In this document: in pieces, positions 1 to 8,762 of the stretch
Layout: every line of letters starts with the position of its first letter
Numbering within the stretch: position 1 is the first letter of the stretch
Source: Limnobaculum parvum
GTDB lineage: Bacteria; Pseudomonadota; Gammaproteobacteria; Enterobacterales; Enterobacteriaceae
Direction of reading: 5' to 3'
Assembly: GCF_003096015.2 (NCBI RefSeq)
Contig: NZ_CP029185.2
Coordinates: forward strand, 1,039,001-1,103,000
Length of the DNA: 64,000 nucleotides
Notes under the pieces: model-generated
The model's database searches: none
What the model was told of the DNA's origin: nothing
The model's input: only the letters and a program-made list of their open reading frames with translations
Translations under genes and position numbers: made by a program

Positions 1-1
1 C

Positions 2-280
2 GGTGTAATTTCTGTTACGGCAAACGTTGCTGCACGTGAAATCGCAAAATTATGCGAATTGGCTGCACAAGGAAACTTTGCTGAAGCTCGTTGTCTTAAT
101 GAACGGTTAATGCCTCTACATCTGAAATTGTTTGTTGAATCTAACCCAATTCCAGTGAAGTGGGCATGTCATCGTTTAGGTTTAATTGCTGATGATACGA
201 TGCGGTTACCAATGACTCCGCTGGCGCAAAGTGCCCGGCCGATAGTTGAACAGGCGTTAAAGTCTGCTGGTCTGCTATAA
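2..280 (+). CDS. dapA: 4-hydroxy-tetrahydrodipicolinate synthase, C-terminal part
   Basis: The window opens inside this gene; the last 92 codons are present and end in TAA at 278-280. DapA condenses pyruvate with aspartate semialdehyde in the cytoplasm, the first committed step of the diaminopimelate/lysine branch. The visible part carries the typical C-terminal helices, including NPIPVKWAC and RLPMTPLA, and closes with the family-typical KSAGLL ending. The active-site lysine lies upstream, outside the window. bamC follows after 16 bases, the same order as in E. coli, so the two are probably co-transcribed. Identification is by resemblance to enterobacterial DapA. Confidence 0.95.
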   Translation, partial: GVISVTANVAAREIAKLCELAAQGNFAEARCLNERLMPLHLKLFVESNPIPVKWACHRLGLIADDTMRLPMTPLAQSARPIVEQALKSAGLL

Positions 281-296
281 ATCTTAGGAAAAATTA

Positions 297-1334
297 ATGG
301 TTCATTCATTACAAAAAATAGTAGGTGTCTCGCTGGTTGTGCTGTTGGCGGCTTGTTCTAACGATCAGACGTATAAGCATCAGGTCAGTGGCGATGAAGA
401 CTATTTAAAAGCCCCTGCGTTAAAGGAATTACGCGCGCCGGCAGGAATGATATTACCTGTCCAGAATGGTCAGTATGCGGTAAGTAACCGTGCCGTCTCA
501 ACGGGTAATGTTGGTTTAGCGCTGGATATTCGTCCGCCATCTCAGCCGCTGGCTCTGATGACGGGATCGCGAGTACAGTACAGTGCAAACACCGCGACGC
601 TTTCATTAGAAAACAGCGGCAAGAATCAAGCGCTTTGGCCTCAGGTTATTGCGGTGCTTGAGCAGAAAGGTTACCGAATTGCCGATCGTCAGGACGCCAA
701 TCAAACCCTGACAACTGACTGGGTTAACTGGCAACGTAGCGATGAAAACACCGCTCACAGCGCCCGCTATCAAATCACGGCTCAGCCTCAGGGCTACCAG
801 AACCAGCTATCAGTAAAAGTATTAGAACTGAAAGCGGGCGACAAGAGCGTGTCTGATGCGGCGTCTATGCAGCGCTATAGCATCAGTATGCTGAATGCCA
901 TTACTGAAGGGTTAGATAAAACTCAAAGCAACCTGATTTCTCAGCAGGCTGGAAAAGCGGGTGGCAGCATTGTTCTGCAAGCCGCTCATGATGATACAGG
1001 CCTGCCAGTAGTGATCGTTCGCGAGGCTTATGCCAACGTTTGGGAGCGCCTGCCAGCGGTGCTGGAAAGTGTGGGGATGAAGATCAACGATCGTAATAAG
1101 CAACTGGGCTTAATTACGGTGACCTTCAAATCATCAAACAGCAACTGGGCCGCATTAAGCGTGCCAAATCCAGATTTGAAAAACGGTGATTACAAAATTC
1201 AGGTGGGCGATTTAGATAACCGCAGCAGCCTGCAATTTAGCACCGATAAAGGCCAGGTGTTAAAAGAGTCAGACAACAATGCACTGGTTACAATTCTGCA
1301 ATCCGCGTTTAACCATAGCTCGATAGCTGAATAA
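297..1334 (+). CDS. bamC: Outer membrane protein assembly factor BamC (lipoprotein)
   Basis: BamC is a lipoprotein of the BAM complex that folds beta-barrel proteins into the outer membrane. The 345-residue product starts with a short basic stretch and hydrophobic core ending in the lipobox LAAC with Cys20 as lipidation site. An unstructured segment follows (about residues 21-95), then two helix-grip domains (roughly 100-215 and 225-340), the usual family plan and length. The ATG at 297 is preceded by AGGA at 288-291. It lies 16 bases behind dapA and ahead of a strong terminator, closing the dapA-bamC unit. Confidence 0.95.
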   Translation: MVHSLQKIVGVSLVVLLAACSNDQTYKHQVSGDEDYLKAPALKELRAPAGMILPVQNGQYAVSNRAVSTGNVGLALDIRPPSQPLALMTGSRVQYSANTATLSLENSGKNQALWPQVIAVLEQKGYRIADRQDANQTLTTDWVNWQRSDENTAHSARYQITAQPQGYQNQLSVKVLELKAGDKSVSDAASMQRYSISMLNAITEGLDKTQSNLISQQAGKAGGSIVLQAAHDDTGLPVVIVREAYANVWERLPAVLESVGMKINDRNKQLGLITVTFKSSNSNWAALSVPNPDLKNGDYKIQVGDLDNRSSLQFSTDKGQVLKESDNNALVTILQSAFNHSSIAE

Positions 1335-1336
1335 TG

Positions 1337-1364
1337 AAAAAAGGGGCTAAATGCCCCTTTTTTA
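1337..1364 (+). terminator. Rho-independent terminator after bamC
   Basis: An A-tract, stem GGGGC / GCCCC with loop TAAAT, then a T6 run. It ends the dapA-bamC transcript; the A-tract on the other side would allow use from the opposite strand too. Confidence 0.85.
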
Positions 1365-1416
1365 TTCTACATCTCATCATAACCATCACATTTGAAATCA
1401 ACGGAGAAAACTGAAG

Positions 1417-2130
1417 ATGCAAAAGGTAGCCGAACTTTATCGTGGTAAGGCAAAAACCGTTTATACAACAGAGGATCCGGACCTGCTAGTTCTGGAATTT
1501 CGTAATGACACTTCAGCCCTAGACGGTGAACGTATTGAACAGTTCGATCGTAAAGGAATGGTCAATAATAAATTTAACCATTTCATTATGAGCAAATTGG
1601 AAGAGGCGGGAATTCCGACTCAGATGGTGCGCCTCCTTTCTGATACTGAAGTTCTGGTTAAAAAACTGGACATGGTGCCGGTTGAATGTGTTATTCGCAA
1701 CCGTGCGGCAGGATCACTGGTGCGTCGTTTAGGCGTAAAAGAAGGAATGGAATTAAACCCACCGTTGTTCGATCTGTTTTTGAAAAATGATGCTATGCAC
1801 GACCCAATGATCAATGAATCTTATTGCACTACGTTTGGTTGGGTGAATGAGTCTAATCTGGCACGGATGAAAGAACTGACCTATAAAGCTAACGACGTGC
1901 TAAAAAAACTGTTTGATGATGCCGGTCTGATTCTGGTGGACTTTAAATTGGAGTTTGGTCTGTTTAAAGGTGAGGTTGTACTGGGTGACGAGTTCTCCCC
2001 AGATGGTAGTCGCCTATGGGATAAAACAACCCTTAACAAAATGGATAAAGACCGTTTCCGCCAAAGCCTAGGTGGCTTGATTGAAGCGTACGAAGAGGTT
2101 GCACATCGTCTCGGTATTAATTTGGGCTAA
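1417..2130 (+). CDS. purC: Phosphoribosylaminoimidazole-succinocarboxamide (SAICAR) synthase
   Basis: PurC is the cytoplasmic ligase that joins CAIR and aspartate with ATP in purine biosynthesis. The product is 237 residues, the enterobacterial length, starting MQKVAELYRGKAKTVY. It carries the family signatures around VPVECVIRNRAAGSL (about residues 87-101) and LVDFKLEFG near residue 175, which form the CAIR and ATP pockets. ATG 1417 is preceded by GGAGA at 1402-1406. The gene stands alone between two terminators. I did not find a convincing PurR operator in the 50 bases upstream. Confidence 0.97.
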   Translation: MQKVAELYRGKAKTVYTTEDPDLLVLEFRNDTSALDGERIEQFDRKGMVNNKFNHFIMSKLEEAGIPTQMVRLLSDTEVLVKKLDMVPVECVIRNRAAGSLVRRLGVKEGMELNPPLFDLFLKNDAMHDPMINESYCTTFGWVNESNLARMKELTYKANDVLKKLFDDAGLILVDFKLEFGLFKGEVVLGDEFSPDGSRLWDKTTLNKMDKDRFRQSLGGLIEAYEEVAHRLGINLG

Positions 2131-2166
2131 TTACGCAATCGATTCCGTGAGGTCAGTATCATCTCT

Positions 2167-2190
2167 AAAGCCGGTTTATCCGGCTTTTTG
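2167..2190 (+). terminator. Rho-independent terminator after purC
   Basis: Stem AAAGCCGG / CCGGCTTT around a TTTAT-type loop, followed by further Ts. A weaker hairpin (CCTAC/GTAGG, 2246-2259, then T5) lies further downstream and could act as a backup. Confidence 0.8.
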
Positions 2191-2269
2191 CTTATCTGAT
2201 GGTGGGGGCGCTCACAATAAAATGGTTTTTTATTACGGGTTTTATCCTACATGAGTAGGGTTTTTATGT

Positions 2270-2297
2270 TTTGCTGCATATACTCAGGTTATATAAT
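2270..2297 (+). promoter_or_regulatory. Candidate sigma-70 promoter for ypfJ
   Basis: A perfect -10 hexamer TATAAT lies at 2292-2297, with a weak -35 candidate (TTTGCT at 2270-2275, spacer 16). It is 48 bases ahead of the ypfJ start. The -35 is poor, so this rests mainly on the -10. Confidence 0.4.
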
Positions 2298-2344
2298 GTA
2301 ACTATTGGCCTGAATTGTGGCCGTTGATGATGAGAGACAAGATT

Positions 2345-3220
2345 ATGCGTTGGCAAGGTCGTCGGGAAAGCGATAACGTTGAAGATCGCCGCAGTGAGTC
2401 AGGTGGTTTTTCTCGTGGAATGGGTGGCGGCGGTATGCGAGTGCCCCGAGGCAAAGGGGGATTGGTTCTGCTGGTTGTTGTGCTGGTCGCGGGATACTAC
2501 GGCGTAGACCTGACTCCACTGTTAAACGGTGGCAATGTACCGCCTACGCAGCAAACTCAGGCGCTTTCTCCACAAGATAACGAAAAGGCTAAATTTACGT
2601 CGGTGGTTCTGGCCTCAACGGAAGACACTTGGGATGCCATCTTTAAAAGAGAGGGCAGTAACTATCAGGATCCTAAGCTGGTGCTGTATCGTGGTGCAAC
2701 CCGCACCGGTTGTGGTACCGGAGAATCAGTGATGGGGCCGTTCTATTGCCCGGTAGATAAGACCGTATATATCGATCTATCGTTCTATCAAGATATGGAA
2801 AACCGCCTGAGAGCGGGTGGCGACTTTGCTCAAGCCTACGTTGTTGCTCATGAAGTTGGGCATCATGTGCAAAACCTAATGGGTATCGCTAACAAAGTTC
2901 GCGCCATGCAGCAACAGTCCCGCAATCAGGCTGAAGTGAACCGTCTTTCTGTGAAACAAGAGCTACAGGCTGACTGCTTTGCTGGTGTCTGGGGCCACAG
3001 TATGCAAAAGCAACAGATACTGGATATGGGCGATATGGAAGAGGCGCTCAACGCGGCTCAGGCTATTGGTGATGACCGCCTGCAAAAGCAAAGCAGCGGC
3101 CGCGTGATTCCAGATAGTTTTACTCATGGTTCCTCACAGCAGCGTTATACTTGGTTCAAACGGGGTTTTGATTCTGGTGATTTCCGCCAGTGCGATACTT
3201 TCTCGACCGATAAACTGTAA
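2345..3220 (+). CDS. ypfJ: Predicted neutral zinc metallopeptidase YpfJ
   Basis: Member of the YpfJ/KPN_00809 family of putative membrane-anchored neutral zinc metallopeptidases; the physiological substrate is not established. Seen: an N-terminal charged, glycine-rich cytosolic segment beginning MRWQGRRESDNVEDRR, one membrane segment (about residues 39-54, GLVLLVVVLVAGYYG), and the HEVGHH zinc motif near residue 169 with a downstream glutamate region (KQELQADCFAGVWGH) that fits the third ligand. I chose ATG 2345 because homologous proteins begin MRWQGRRES and GAGAGA lies just upstream. A longer frame from TTG 2315 exists but adds ten residues without resemblance. Confidence 0.9.
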   Translation: MRWQGRRESDNVEDRRSESGGFSRGMGGGGMRVPRGKGGLVLLVVVLVAGYYGVDLTPLLNGGNVPPTQQTQALSPQDNEKAKFTSVVLASTEDTWDAIFKREGSNYQDPKLVLYRGATRTGCGTGESVMGPFYCPVDKTVYIDLSFYQDMENRLRAGGDFAQAYVVAHEVGHHVQNLMGIANKVRAMQQQSRNQAEVNRLSVKQELQADCFAGVWGHSMQKQQILDMGDMEEALNAAQAIGDDRLQKQSSGRVIPDSFTHGSSQQRYTWFKRGFDSGDFRQCDTFSTDKL

Positions 3221-3316
3221 CGCTTCTGATTATTTGCGGTATGATGAATATCGGAACGTATTAGCCGATATTCATCAAGCCATCATTGGTATCTTTATTC
3301 ATGAGAATTACCGCAA

Positions 3317-3769
3317 ATGCCCAGTATTGATCCCACACTTATCATCCTGTTGGTATTGGCCGGGCTAGGTATTCTTAGCCACAACAATACGGTCACTATC
3401 GCCATTCTGGTTCTGCTTATCCTCCGACTGACGCCACTTGAAGCTGCATTTCCAATGGTGCAGAAATATGGATTAACCGTGGGTATCACCATCTTAACCA
3501 TTGCGGTGATGACTCCGCTGGCCAACGGTAAGATGAGCCCGGCCATGCTATTGCAGGTATTTGTTAACTGGAAATCGATAGTGGCAATCATCATTGGAAT
3601 TGCCGTAGCTTGGCTGGGGGGACGAGGTGTGACGTTGATGTCCAGCCAACCCACCATTGTGGCCGGGTTGCTGATTGGTACCATTATTGGCGTGGCCTTT
3701 TTCCGTGGGGTGCCGGTTGGCCCATTGATTGCCGCCGGAATGGTGTCACTGATTGTTGGTCGAACCTGA
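3317..3769 (+). CDS. yeaL: DUF441 inner membrane protein, YeaL-like
   Basis: A 150-residue hydrophobic protein of the UPF0756/DUF441 family, whose function is unknown. Four or five membrane segments are visible: about residues 6-40, 52-70, 84-104 and 112-148. The conserved elements GGRGVTLM, QPTIVAGLLIGTIIGV and RGVPVGPLIAAG match E. coli YeaL nearly position by position. ATG 3317 has only a weak Shine-Dalgarno. In E. coli yeaL sits elsewhere on the chromosome, so its place between ypfJ and tmcA is a local rearrangement or an alternative ancestral order. Confidence 0.85.
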   Translation: MPSIDPTLIILLVLAGLGILSHNNTVTIAILVLLILRLTPLEAAFPMVQKYGLTVGITILTIAVMTPLANGKMSPAMLLQVFVNWKSIVAIIIGIAVAWLGGRGVTLMSSQPTIVAGLLIGTIIGVAFFRGVPVGPLIAAGMVSLIVGRT

Positions 3770-3932
3770 CGGGAGTCTTGATTTCGGAAAAGGACGGTTT
3801 CTTCTCTATCGCATCTTTCTGGATTATAGGGCCGAACAATCGCCCCCTGATTTAACCCATATGTATTCAGCAATAATATGAATATAATCAACTACCGGAC
3901 AAATGAATCAATCATAAAGTGATAGCTCAGCG

Positions 3933-5999
3933 ATGAATATTGATTTAGCGCCTTACCTTAGTCAGATGCAGCAGTATGGTGTGCGCCGCCTGTTGATTTT
4001 AAGCGGTCAGGCAGCATGGTGCCGCCAGCAGGCGCTGGACGTTACCCGTCAATATTCTGGTGATTGGTTATGGGTAGCCGATACGCCAATCTCGGATTAC
4101 CCCCATTTACAGCGAAAACCAGAATCTGTCCAAAGTTTGCTGGGTTCAGAGTTTAGCCACGCCGTGTTTGATGCCAGTAAAGGGATTCATGCTGAGGCGT
4201 TGATTGCGATTTCCGGCACGTTGTCATCAGGAAGTCTGTTGGTGTTGTTGTTACCAGAGTGGGACAGACTGGATCAACAACCAGATAACGATAGCCTGCG
4301 CTGGAGTGAAACACCTGAACCCATTTGTACTCCCCATTTTATTCAACATATTAAACGCCAACTGCAGGCTGATAACGATGTCCTGTTTTGGTCTCAGAAC
4401 AGTGGGTTCACTGGCCAATTACTGGCAAAACGAAACCTATGGATGAGGCCTGACGGCACTTCTACACGGGAACAGCAGCATTTATTGGAGAGCCTATTGC
4501 AGGCCGATACCGGAACCTATGTTTTAATTGCTGGTCGCGGGCGGGGGAAATCTGCGCTGGCGGGAATGCTGGCAGCTCAGTGGTCGGGTGAAGGTGAATG
4601 CTGGCTGACGGCACCGGCTCAGGCATCAGTGAATACTTTACAGCAATGGGCTGACGGTAAGGTTAGCTTTTGGGCGCCTGATGCGCTATTGGAGCAGTGT
4701 CTAGCAGAACAACCGCAACATGTTGACTGGCTGATTATTGATGAAGCGGCCGCCATACCAACGGCACAACTCTATCGTTTAATATCCTGTTTTCCCCGAG
4801 TATTACTGACCACCACCGTTCAAGGCTATGAAGGTAGCGGCAGGGGCTTTTTATTAAAGTTCTGCGCTGGCTTAACGGATATGCACCTGCTAAATCTGCA
4901 ACAACCCATTCGTTGGGCGGACAACGATCCACTGGAACGCTGTATTCATCAATTATTGCTGGTGGAAGCAGAAAATAGCTTGAGTGAACAACCGGGTAAG
5001 CTAAAGCAGATTATGGATATTAATCAGCATCAGTTGGTTAATAAGGAAAAGCTGCTTAATCAGTTTTATGGTTTATTAACCAGCGCACATTACCGCACGA
5101 CACCGCTAGATTTACGCCGTTTATTTGATGCGCCAGGTTTATCTTTTTCCGTTGGTTTAGATGATAAGCAGTCAGTGATTGCCGCGCTGTGGTTGGTGGA
5201 TGAAGGTGGACTCTCTCCAGAGTTGGCTCGGGAAGTTTGGGCCGGACGTCGGCGACCTCGGGGAAATTTGGTTGCTCAGTCACTGGCGGCTCATGGCACC
5301 GAGTATTTGGCTCCTCAGCTACATTCCGCCAGAATTAGCCGTATTGCAGTGGTTTCTTCTCTGCGTCGTCAGGGTATTGCTCGAGCCCTGATTGCTCAGC
5401 AAATTGAACGGGCAAAGCAGCGTGGCTTAGATTATTTGTCGGTGAGCTTTGGCTATACCGAAGAACTATGGCAATTCTGGCAGGCTTGTGGCTTTGAACT
5501 CATTCATATGGGAAGCCACCAAGAGGTCAGTAGTGGATGTTATGCAGCAATGGCGATTGTACCTTTTAGCCAAGATGCGGTCTTACTAGCCAGAAGAGCG
5601 AAACGGCAGTTTTTACTCAATCAATTACTGTCTTGCGTCAAATTGCACCATGTTAATGATATTGCTCCGGCAGAGTTGGCACAGGAAGATTGGCGTGAGC
5701 TGGCCGGTTTTGCATTTGCTCATCGCACGTTGGAGGCCAGTCAGGTATCACTGTATCGTCTGCTGCGCCATCCGTCAGCAATATGTAGTAGTTTAAGACA
5801 GCGATTAGAAGGCCAGACGACACCCGATATATTAGTAAAAGAAGGCAACCTCAGTGGACGTAAGGCGTTAATACAGCAGTGGAGGTTAGAGGTTGCCGAG
5901 GCGCTGTTGATGTTAAATCAGGAAAAATGTCACCACTGGAAAAACTGGGTAGCGGCGCAACTGCCGGTTATCAGTCCGGCAGTCGAGAGCATACAATAA
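3933..5999 (+). CDS. tmcA: tRNA(Met) cytidine acetyltransferase TmcA
   Basis: TmcA makes N4-acetylcytidine at the wobble base of elongator tRNA(Met), using acetyl-CoA and ATP/GTP. Domains in order: an N-terminal DUF1726-like region (residues 1-about 175), a RecD-like helicase/ATPase with Walker A GRGRGKS near residue 201 and Walker B IIDEAAAIP near 268, a GNAT acetyltransferase domain with the acetyl-CoA loop VVSSLRRQGIARAL near residue 472, and a C-terminal tRNA-binding region. At 688 residues it is slightly longer than the 671 of E. coli. The gene converges on ypfN with one base between the stops. Confidence 0.95.
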   Translation: MNIDLAPYLSQMQQYGVRRLLILSGQAAWCRQQALDVTRQYSGDWLWVADTPISDYPHLQRKPESVQSLLGSEFSHAVFDASKGIHAEALIAISGTLSSGSLLVLLLPEWDRLDQQPDNDSLRWSETPEPICTPHFIQHIKRQLQADNDVLFWSQNSGFTGQLLAKRNLWMRPDGTSTREQQHLLESLLQADTGTYVLIAGRGRGKSALAGMLAAQWSGEGECWLTAPAQASVNTLQQWADGKVSFWAPDALLEQCLAEQPQHVDWLIIDEAAAIPTAQLYRLISCFPRVLLTTTVQGYEGSGRGFLLKFCAGLTDMHLLNLQQPIRWADNDPLERCIHQLLLVEAENSLSEQPGKLKQIMDINQHQLVNKEKLLNQFYGLLTSAHYRTTPLDLRRLFDAPGLSFSVGLDDKQSVIAALWLVDEGGLSPELAREVWAGRRRPRGNLVAQSLAAHGTEYLAPQLHSARISRIAVVSSLRRQGIARALIAQQIERAKQRGLDYLSVSFGYTEELWQFWQACGFELIHMGSHQEVSSGCYAAMAIVPFSQDAVLLARRAKRQFLLNQLLSCVKLHHVNDIAPAELAQEDWRELAGFAFAHRTLEASQVSLYRLLRHPSAICSSLRQRLEGQTTPDILVKEGNLSGRKALIQQWRLEVAEALLMLNQEKCHHWKNWVAAQLPVISPAVESIQ

Positions 6000-6000
6000 C

Positions 6001-6198
6001 CTATTTTTTATTGTTGCGGTTCCACTCTTCATCTTCCTCTTTGTCCCATGCCGCGTTGTTATCTCGGTGAGGCGGAAGTTTAGAGTTCTCTTTCATTGAA
6101 CTCTTATAATTCACTTTATACAGTGCTTTTATACCATTGATAATCATACCGACCAAAACGATCAGGATTACCCACCAGTAGTCTGCGAGCCAATGCAT
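6001..6198 (-). CDS. ypfN: UPF0370 small membrane protein YpfN
   Basis: A 65-residue protein of unknown function with one N-terminal membrane segment (about residues 4-26) and a charged tail containing the conserved LPPHRD motif and an acidic DEEWNR-type ending. It is the last gene of the minus-strand operon yffB-dapE-M15-ypfN; its start overlaps the end of the M15 peptidase gene by 31 bases. The same small gene follows dapE in E. coli. Confidence 0.88.
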   Translation of the reverse strand: MHWLADYWWVILIVLVGMIINGIKALYKVNYKSSMKENSKLPPHRDNNAAWDKEEDEEWNRNNKK

Positions 6199-6878
6199 GA
6201 TGATGACACTCCGTTGGGTAGGGTGAGAAAACGTTTAAATATCTGGTTAAGATGGCAAGAGAGCCAGTCAAAACCCGCAATTTCTTTATCTTGCCAAGCG
6301 AACAGCAAAAGTTCTGGTGTCAACAGATGTTCTGCCTGCTGAGCCAGTGGATAATAGCTGAGATGCCAAGGTTCTGCGGCAACACCACCCAGATCGCTAA
6401 CAAAAGGTCGATAGAAGCCGTATCTATTCATATTAGCGCTTAACCAACAGGTTAGCGGATAAAAATAGCCATTTTCTTCATATTCCCAAGGTTCCAGCTG
6501 TAGCTTTACCCCTTCAGGTAGCAGGTCGGGATCGTAAATATCCAGATCGGTTCCCCAATGGTGGCGGCTAGCACCCGGCATAGCCGACCAACGCAAAATT
6601 GCGCAGCAGCGTTGCTCATCGTCCAGCGTAGAGATATCCATCGGTTGACTCATGGCATCCATAACTGGACGCAGGCCGATAAACTTCTCATTCCAAATCA
6701 TTTGTTGGCGGGCAAAATCACGAAAGGTGCTAGCGGGTTGAAGGTTAAATCCAGCCTGCTTTGCGGCGGCCTGCATGGCAAGAAATGCATTGACCGCTTC
6801 CGGCTGCAGGCGGTGATTTCCCGTCAGTGTGACCAGATGTTCTTCGCTTTGGCCAGTCAACATAGCAGGGGTCATCAT
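6168..6878 (-). CDS. M15-family D-alanyl-D-alanine carboxypeptidase-like protein
   Basis: A 236-residue protein of the VanY/LdcB-like M15 peptidase family, zinc enzymes that trim D-Ala or stem peptides of peptidoglycan. The zinc motif SRHHWGTDLD is visible around residues 104-113 and the last ligand in EPWHLSYYP around 168-176, so the catalytic set looks complete. No convincing signal peptide is seen, which leaves open whether it works in the cytoplasm on recycled muropeptides or is exported without a standard signal. Its ATG overlaps the dapE stop by 4 bases, so translation is probably coupled. E. coli has the esterase gene ypfH in this slot. Confidence 0.87.
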   Translation of the reverse strand: MMTPAMLTGQSEEHLVTLTGNHRLQPEAVNAFLAMQAAAKQAGFNLQPASTFRDFARQQMIWNEKFIGLRPVMDAMSQPMDISTLDDEQRCCAILRWSAMPGASRHHWGTDLDIYDPDLLPEGVKLQLEPWEYEENGYFYPLTCWLSANMNRYGFYRPFVSDLGGVAAEPWHLSYYPLAQQAEHLLTPELLLFAWQDKEIAGFDWLSCHLNQIFKRFLTLPNGVSSSCIGSQTTGG

Positions 6879-8011
6879 ACCAATAACTGCTCCATGATTT
6901 TCTGATACATGCGGCTAAGCAGTTGCAAATCCGACGCTTTAACACATTCGTTCACTTTATGAATGGTGGCATTGACCGGCCCAAGTTCGACTACTTGGGT
7001 TCCCATTTGGGCAATAAAACGACCATCGGAAGTACCACCGTTAGTGAGCAACTGCGGCGTGGTGGCTGCGTAATATTCCACCGCATGGGATACGGCCTCA
7101 ACCAATTTACCGCGCGGGGTCAGGAACGGTTTACCGGACAGGTTCCATTCGATGGTATAGCGTAACTGATGGCGCTCCAGCATGGCCTGCACTTGATGCA
7201 TGATCTGTTCATGGGTCAGTTCCGTACTGTAACGGAAGTTGAACTGCACAAACATCTCACCGGGAATCACGTTATTGCTGCCGGTTCCGGCACGAATATT
7301 AGCGATTTGCATGCTGGTTGCTGGGAAGAACTCATTGCCTCTGTCCCATTCGGTATTCACTAGCTCGTTGATAAATGGTGTAGCACGATGAACCGGGTTG
7401 TCCGCCAGATGAGGATAAGCCACGTGGCCTTGAGTGCCATGAATGGTCAGATTGGCGGTAATTGAGCCTCTACGCCCATTTTTAACTACATCACCCACTC
7501 GCTCAGTACTGGAAGGCTCCCCCACCAGACAGTAATCAACGCGCTCGCGACGAGCGGCTAACGCTTCAACAACTTTAACCGTACCGTTAACCGCGCTGGC
7601 TTCTTCATCAGAGGTGATGAGAAAGGCCAAACGGCCACTATGGGTAGGATTGGCCGCAACAAAGCGTTCGGCGGCAACCACCATAGCGGCCAGCGAACCT
7701 TTCATATCTGCGGCACCTCGACCATACAGGAAGCCATCCTGAATGGTCGGTTCAAACGGAGGCTGATGCCAGTGGCTTTCGTCACCAGGCGGAACCACAT
7801 CGGTATGACCAGCAAACGCTAACGTAGGCGCTCCACCATAACCACCGCGCCATGCCCAGAAGTTAAGGGTGTCGCCAAAATTCATCTCTTCAACGGTAAA
7901 GCCAATGGCTTTTAGCCGTTCAATCATAATTTGCTGGCAGCCTTCATCATGAGGGCTTAAAGAAGGGCGTTTAATGAGCTGTTGAGCCAGAGTAATCACC
8001 GGACAGAACAT
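6875..8011 (-). CDS. dapE: Succinyl-diaminopimelate desuccinylase
   Basis: DapE is the cytoplasmic di-zinc hydrolase that removes succinate from N-succinyl-LL-diaminopimelate in the lysine and peptidoglycan-precursor pathway. The 378 residues include GHTDVVPPGD with the first metal-ligand His near residue 69, YGRGAADMKGS with the bridging Asp, SDEEASAVNGT with the catalytic base Glu, and a C-terminal NGGTSDGRF region. The start MFCPVITLAQQLI aligns with E. coli DapE. It overlaps yffB by 1 base and the M15 gene by 4, a tightly coupled operon. Confidence 0.96.
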   Translation of the reverse strand: MFCPVITLAQQLIKRPSLSPHDEGCQQIMIERLKAIGFTVEEMNFGDTLNFWAWRGGYGGAPTLAFAGHTDVVPPGDESHWHQPPFEPTIQDGFLYGRGAADMKGSLAAMVVAAERFVAANPTHSGRLAFLITSDEEASAVNGTVKVVEALAARRERVDYCLVGEPSSTERVGDVVKNGRRGSITANLTIHGTQGHVAYPHLADNPVHRATPFINELVNTEWDRGNEFFPATSMQIANIRAGTGSNNVIPGEMFVQFNFRYSTELTHEQIMHQVQAMLERHQLRYTIEWNLSGKPFLTPRGKLVEAVSHAVEYYAATTPQLLTNGGTSDGRFIAQMGTQVVELGPVNATIHKVNECVKASDLQLLSRMYQKIMEQLLV

Positions 8012-8397
8012 TATTTATCTCCACCGATAAATTGCTGATAATTGTCTACGGAAAATCCTAACAGAATTTTGTCATTAGCAACCAGTACCGGGCGCTTGAT
8101 AATCGATGGCTGTTCCAGCATGAGTGCTTTAGCACCGGCCACAGTAGCAGCCGTCGCTTTTTGATCGTCACTCAACGTGCGCCAAGTAGTTCCACGGGTA
8201 TTGAGTAGCGGCTCCCAGCCCAATCCATCAATAAGCTGCTGTAGTAATTGGTCATCCAAACCATCAGTGCGGTAATCGTGAAAACGGTAGTCTATTTGGT
8301 GTTCTTCCAGCCAACGGCGGGCTTTTTTGATGGTATCGCAGTTCTTAATGCCGTAGAGGCGGTATGTCGTTTTCAAAGAAATTCCCTCATCAGTCAA
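8011..8397 (-). CDS. yffB: ArsC/Spx-family protein YffB
   Basis: Thioredoxin-fold protein of the ArsC-like/YffB family, found upstream of dapE in many Gammaproteobacteria; its reaction is not firmly established (glutathione-linked reduction has been suggested). The core YGIKNCDTIKKARRWLE with one N-terminal cysteine, LLNTRGTTWR and IIKRPVL are clearly family features. The frame gives 128 residues, about ten more than E. coli YffB. A start at the MTDE codon (8397) has no close support, and an internal start near LYGIKNCD is possible, but no ATG lies there. Confidence 0.88.
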   Translation of the reverse strand: MTDEGISLKTTYRLYGIKNCDTIKKARRWLEEHQIDYRFHDYRTDGLDDQLLQQLIDGLGWEPLLNTRGTTWRTLSDDQKATAATVAGAKALMLEQPSIIKRPVLVANDKILLGFSVDNYQQFIGGDK

Positions 8398-8762
8398 AAT
8401 TTGTACACCTGCCGTAAACTTACTCCTTCAGCAAAAGGCTGACAAAGCAGGGAGGATAGCGAATAAATTTACCATTAAATCAGGGGAGAGAGGGAAAGTA
8501 TTTCAGTTATCGAATGAAGCAGGTTTAAAAATTCGGGCATATCAACATGGTGAAAAATAGAACGTTTTTTTAAAAAACCTCTAATTTTAATAAAAACTAG
8601 TAATTATAACAGGATGAATTATGAGCATTTGAAGGATAGTATGCTTTTATCAATGATTATAACGCGTTGTTTTTAAATAGTTATTTGCAACACATTTATG
8701 AGGCGTATCTTTTGTCTTTTTTGCGGTAGCTGTTTATTGCAGGGTATCTGTAAGGATATAGA
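8398..8762. other. Intergenic region between yffB and the T6SS island
   Basis: 365 bases with no gene on either strand. GC content falls sharply toward the right half. It contains the divergent promoters of the yffB and vgrG units (no convincing hexamer pair could be fixed), an A/T-rich inverted tract near 8559-8580, and an ops-like octamer described separately. A purine-rich AAGGATA precedes the vgrG start. Confidence 0.5.
8723..8730 (+). promoter_or_regulatory. ops-like octamer upstream of vgrG
   Basis: The sequence GCGGTAGC matches the core of the ops element that recruits RfaH, 33 bases ahead of the vgrG start and in the reading direction of the island. The flanks differ from the full GGCGGTAGCGTG consensus (T before, TG after). 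Two better ops matches occur at the polysaccharide loci in this same window. It is short, so chance is possible. Confidence 0.35.

Noticed and set aside
3295..3891. 198-codon frame antisense to the yeaL-like gene
   Set aside because: Shadow of a well-recognised gene on the other strand; hydrophobic composition follows from the overlap.
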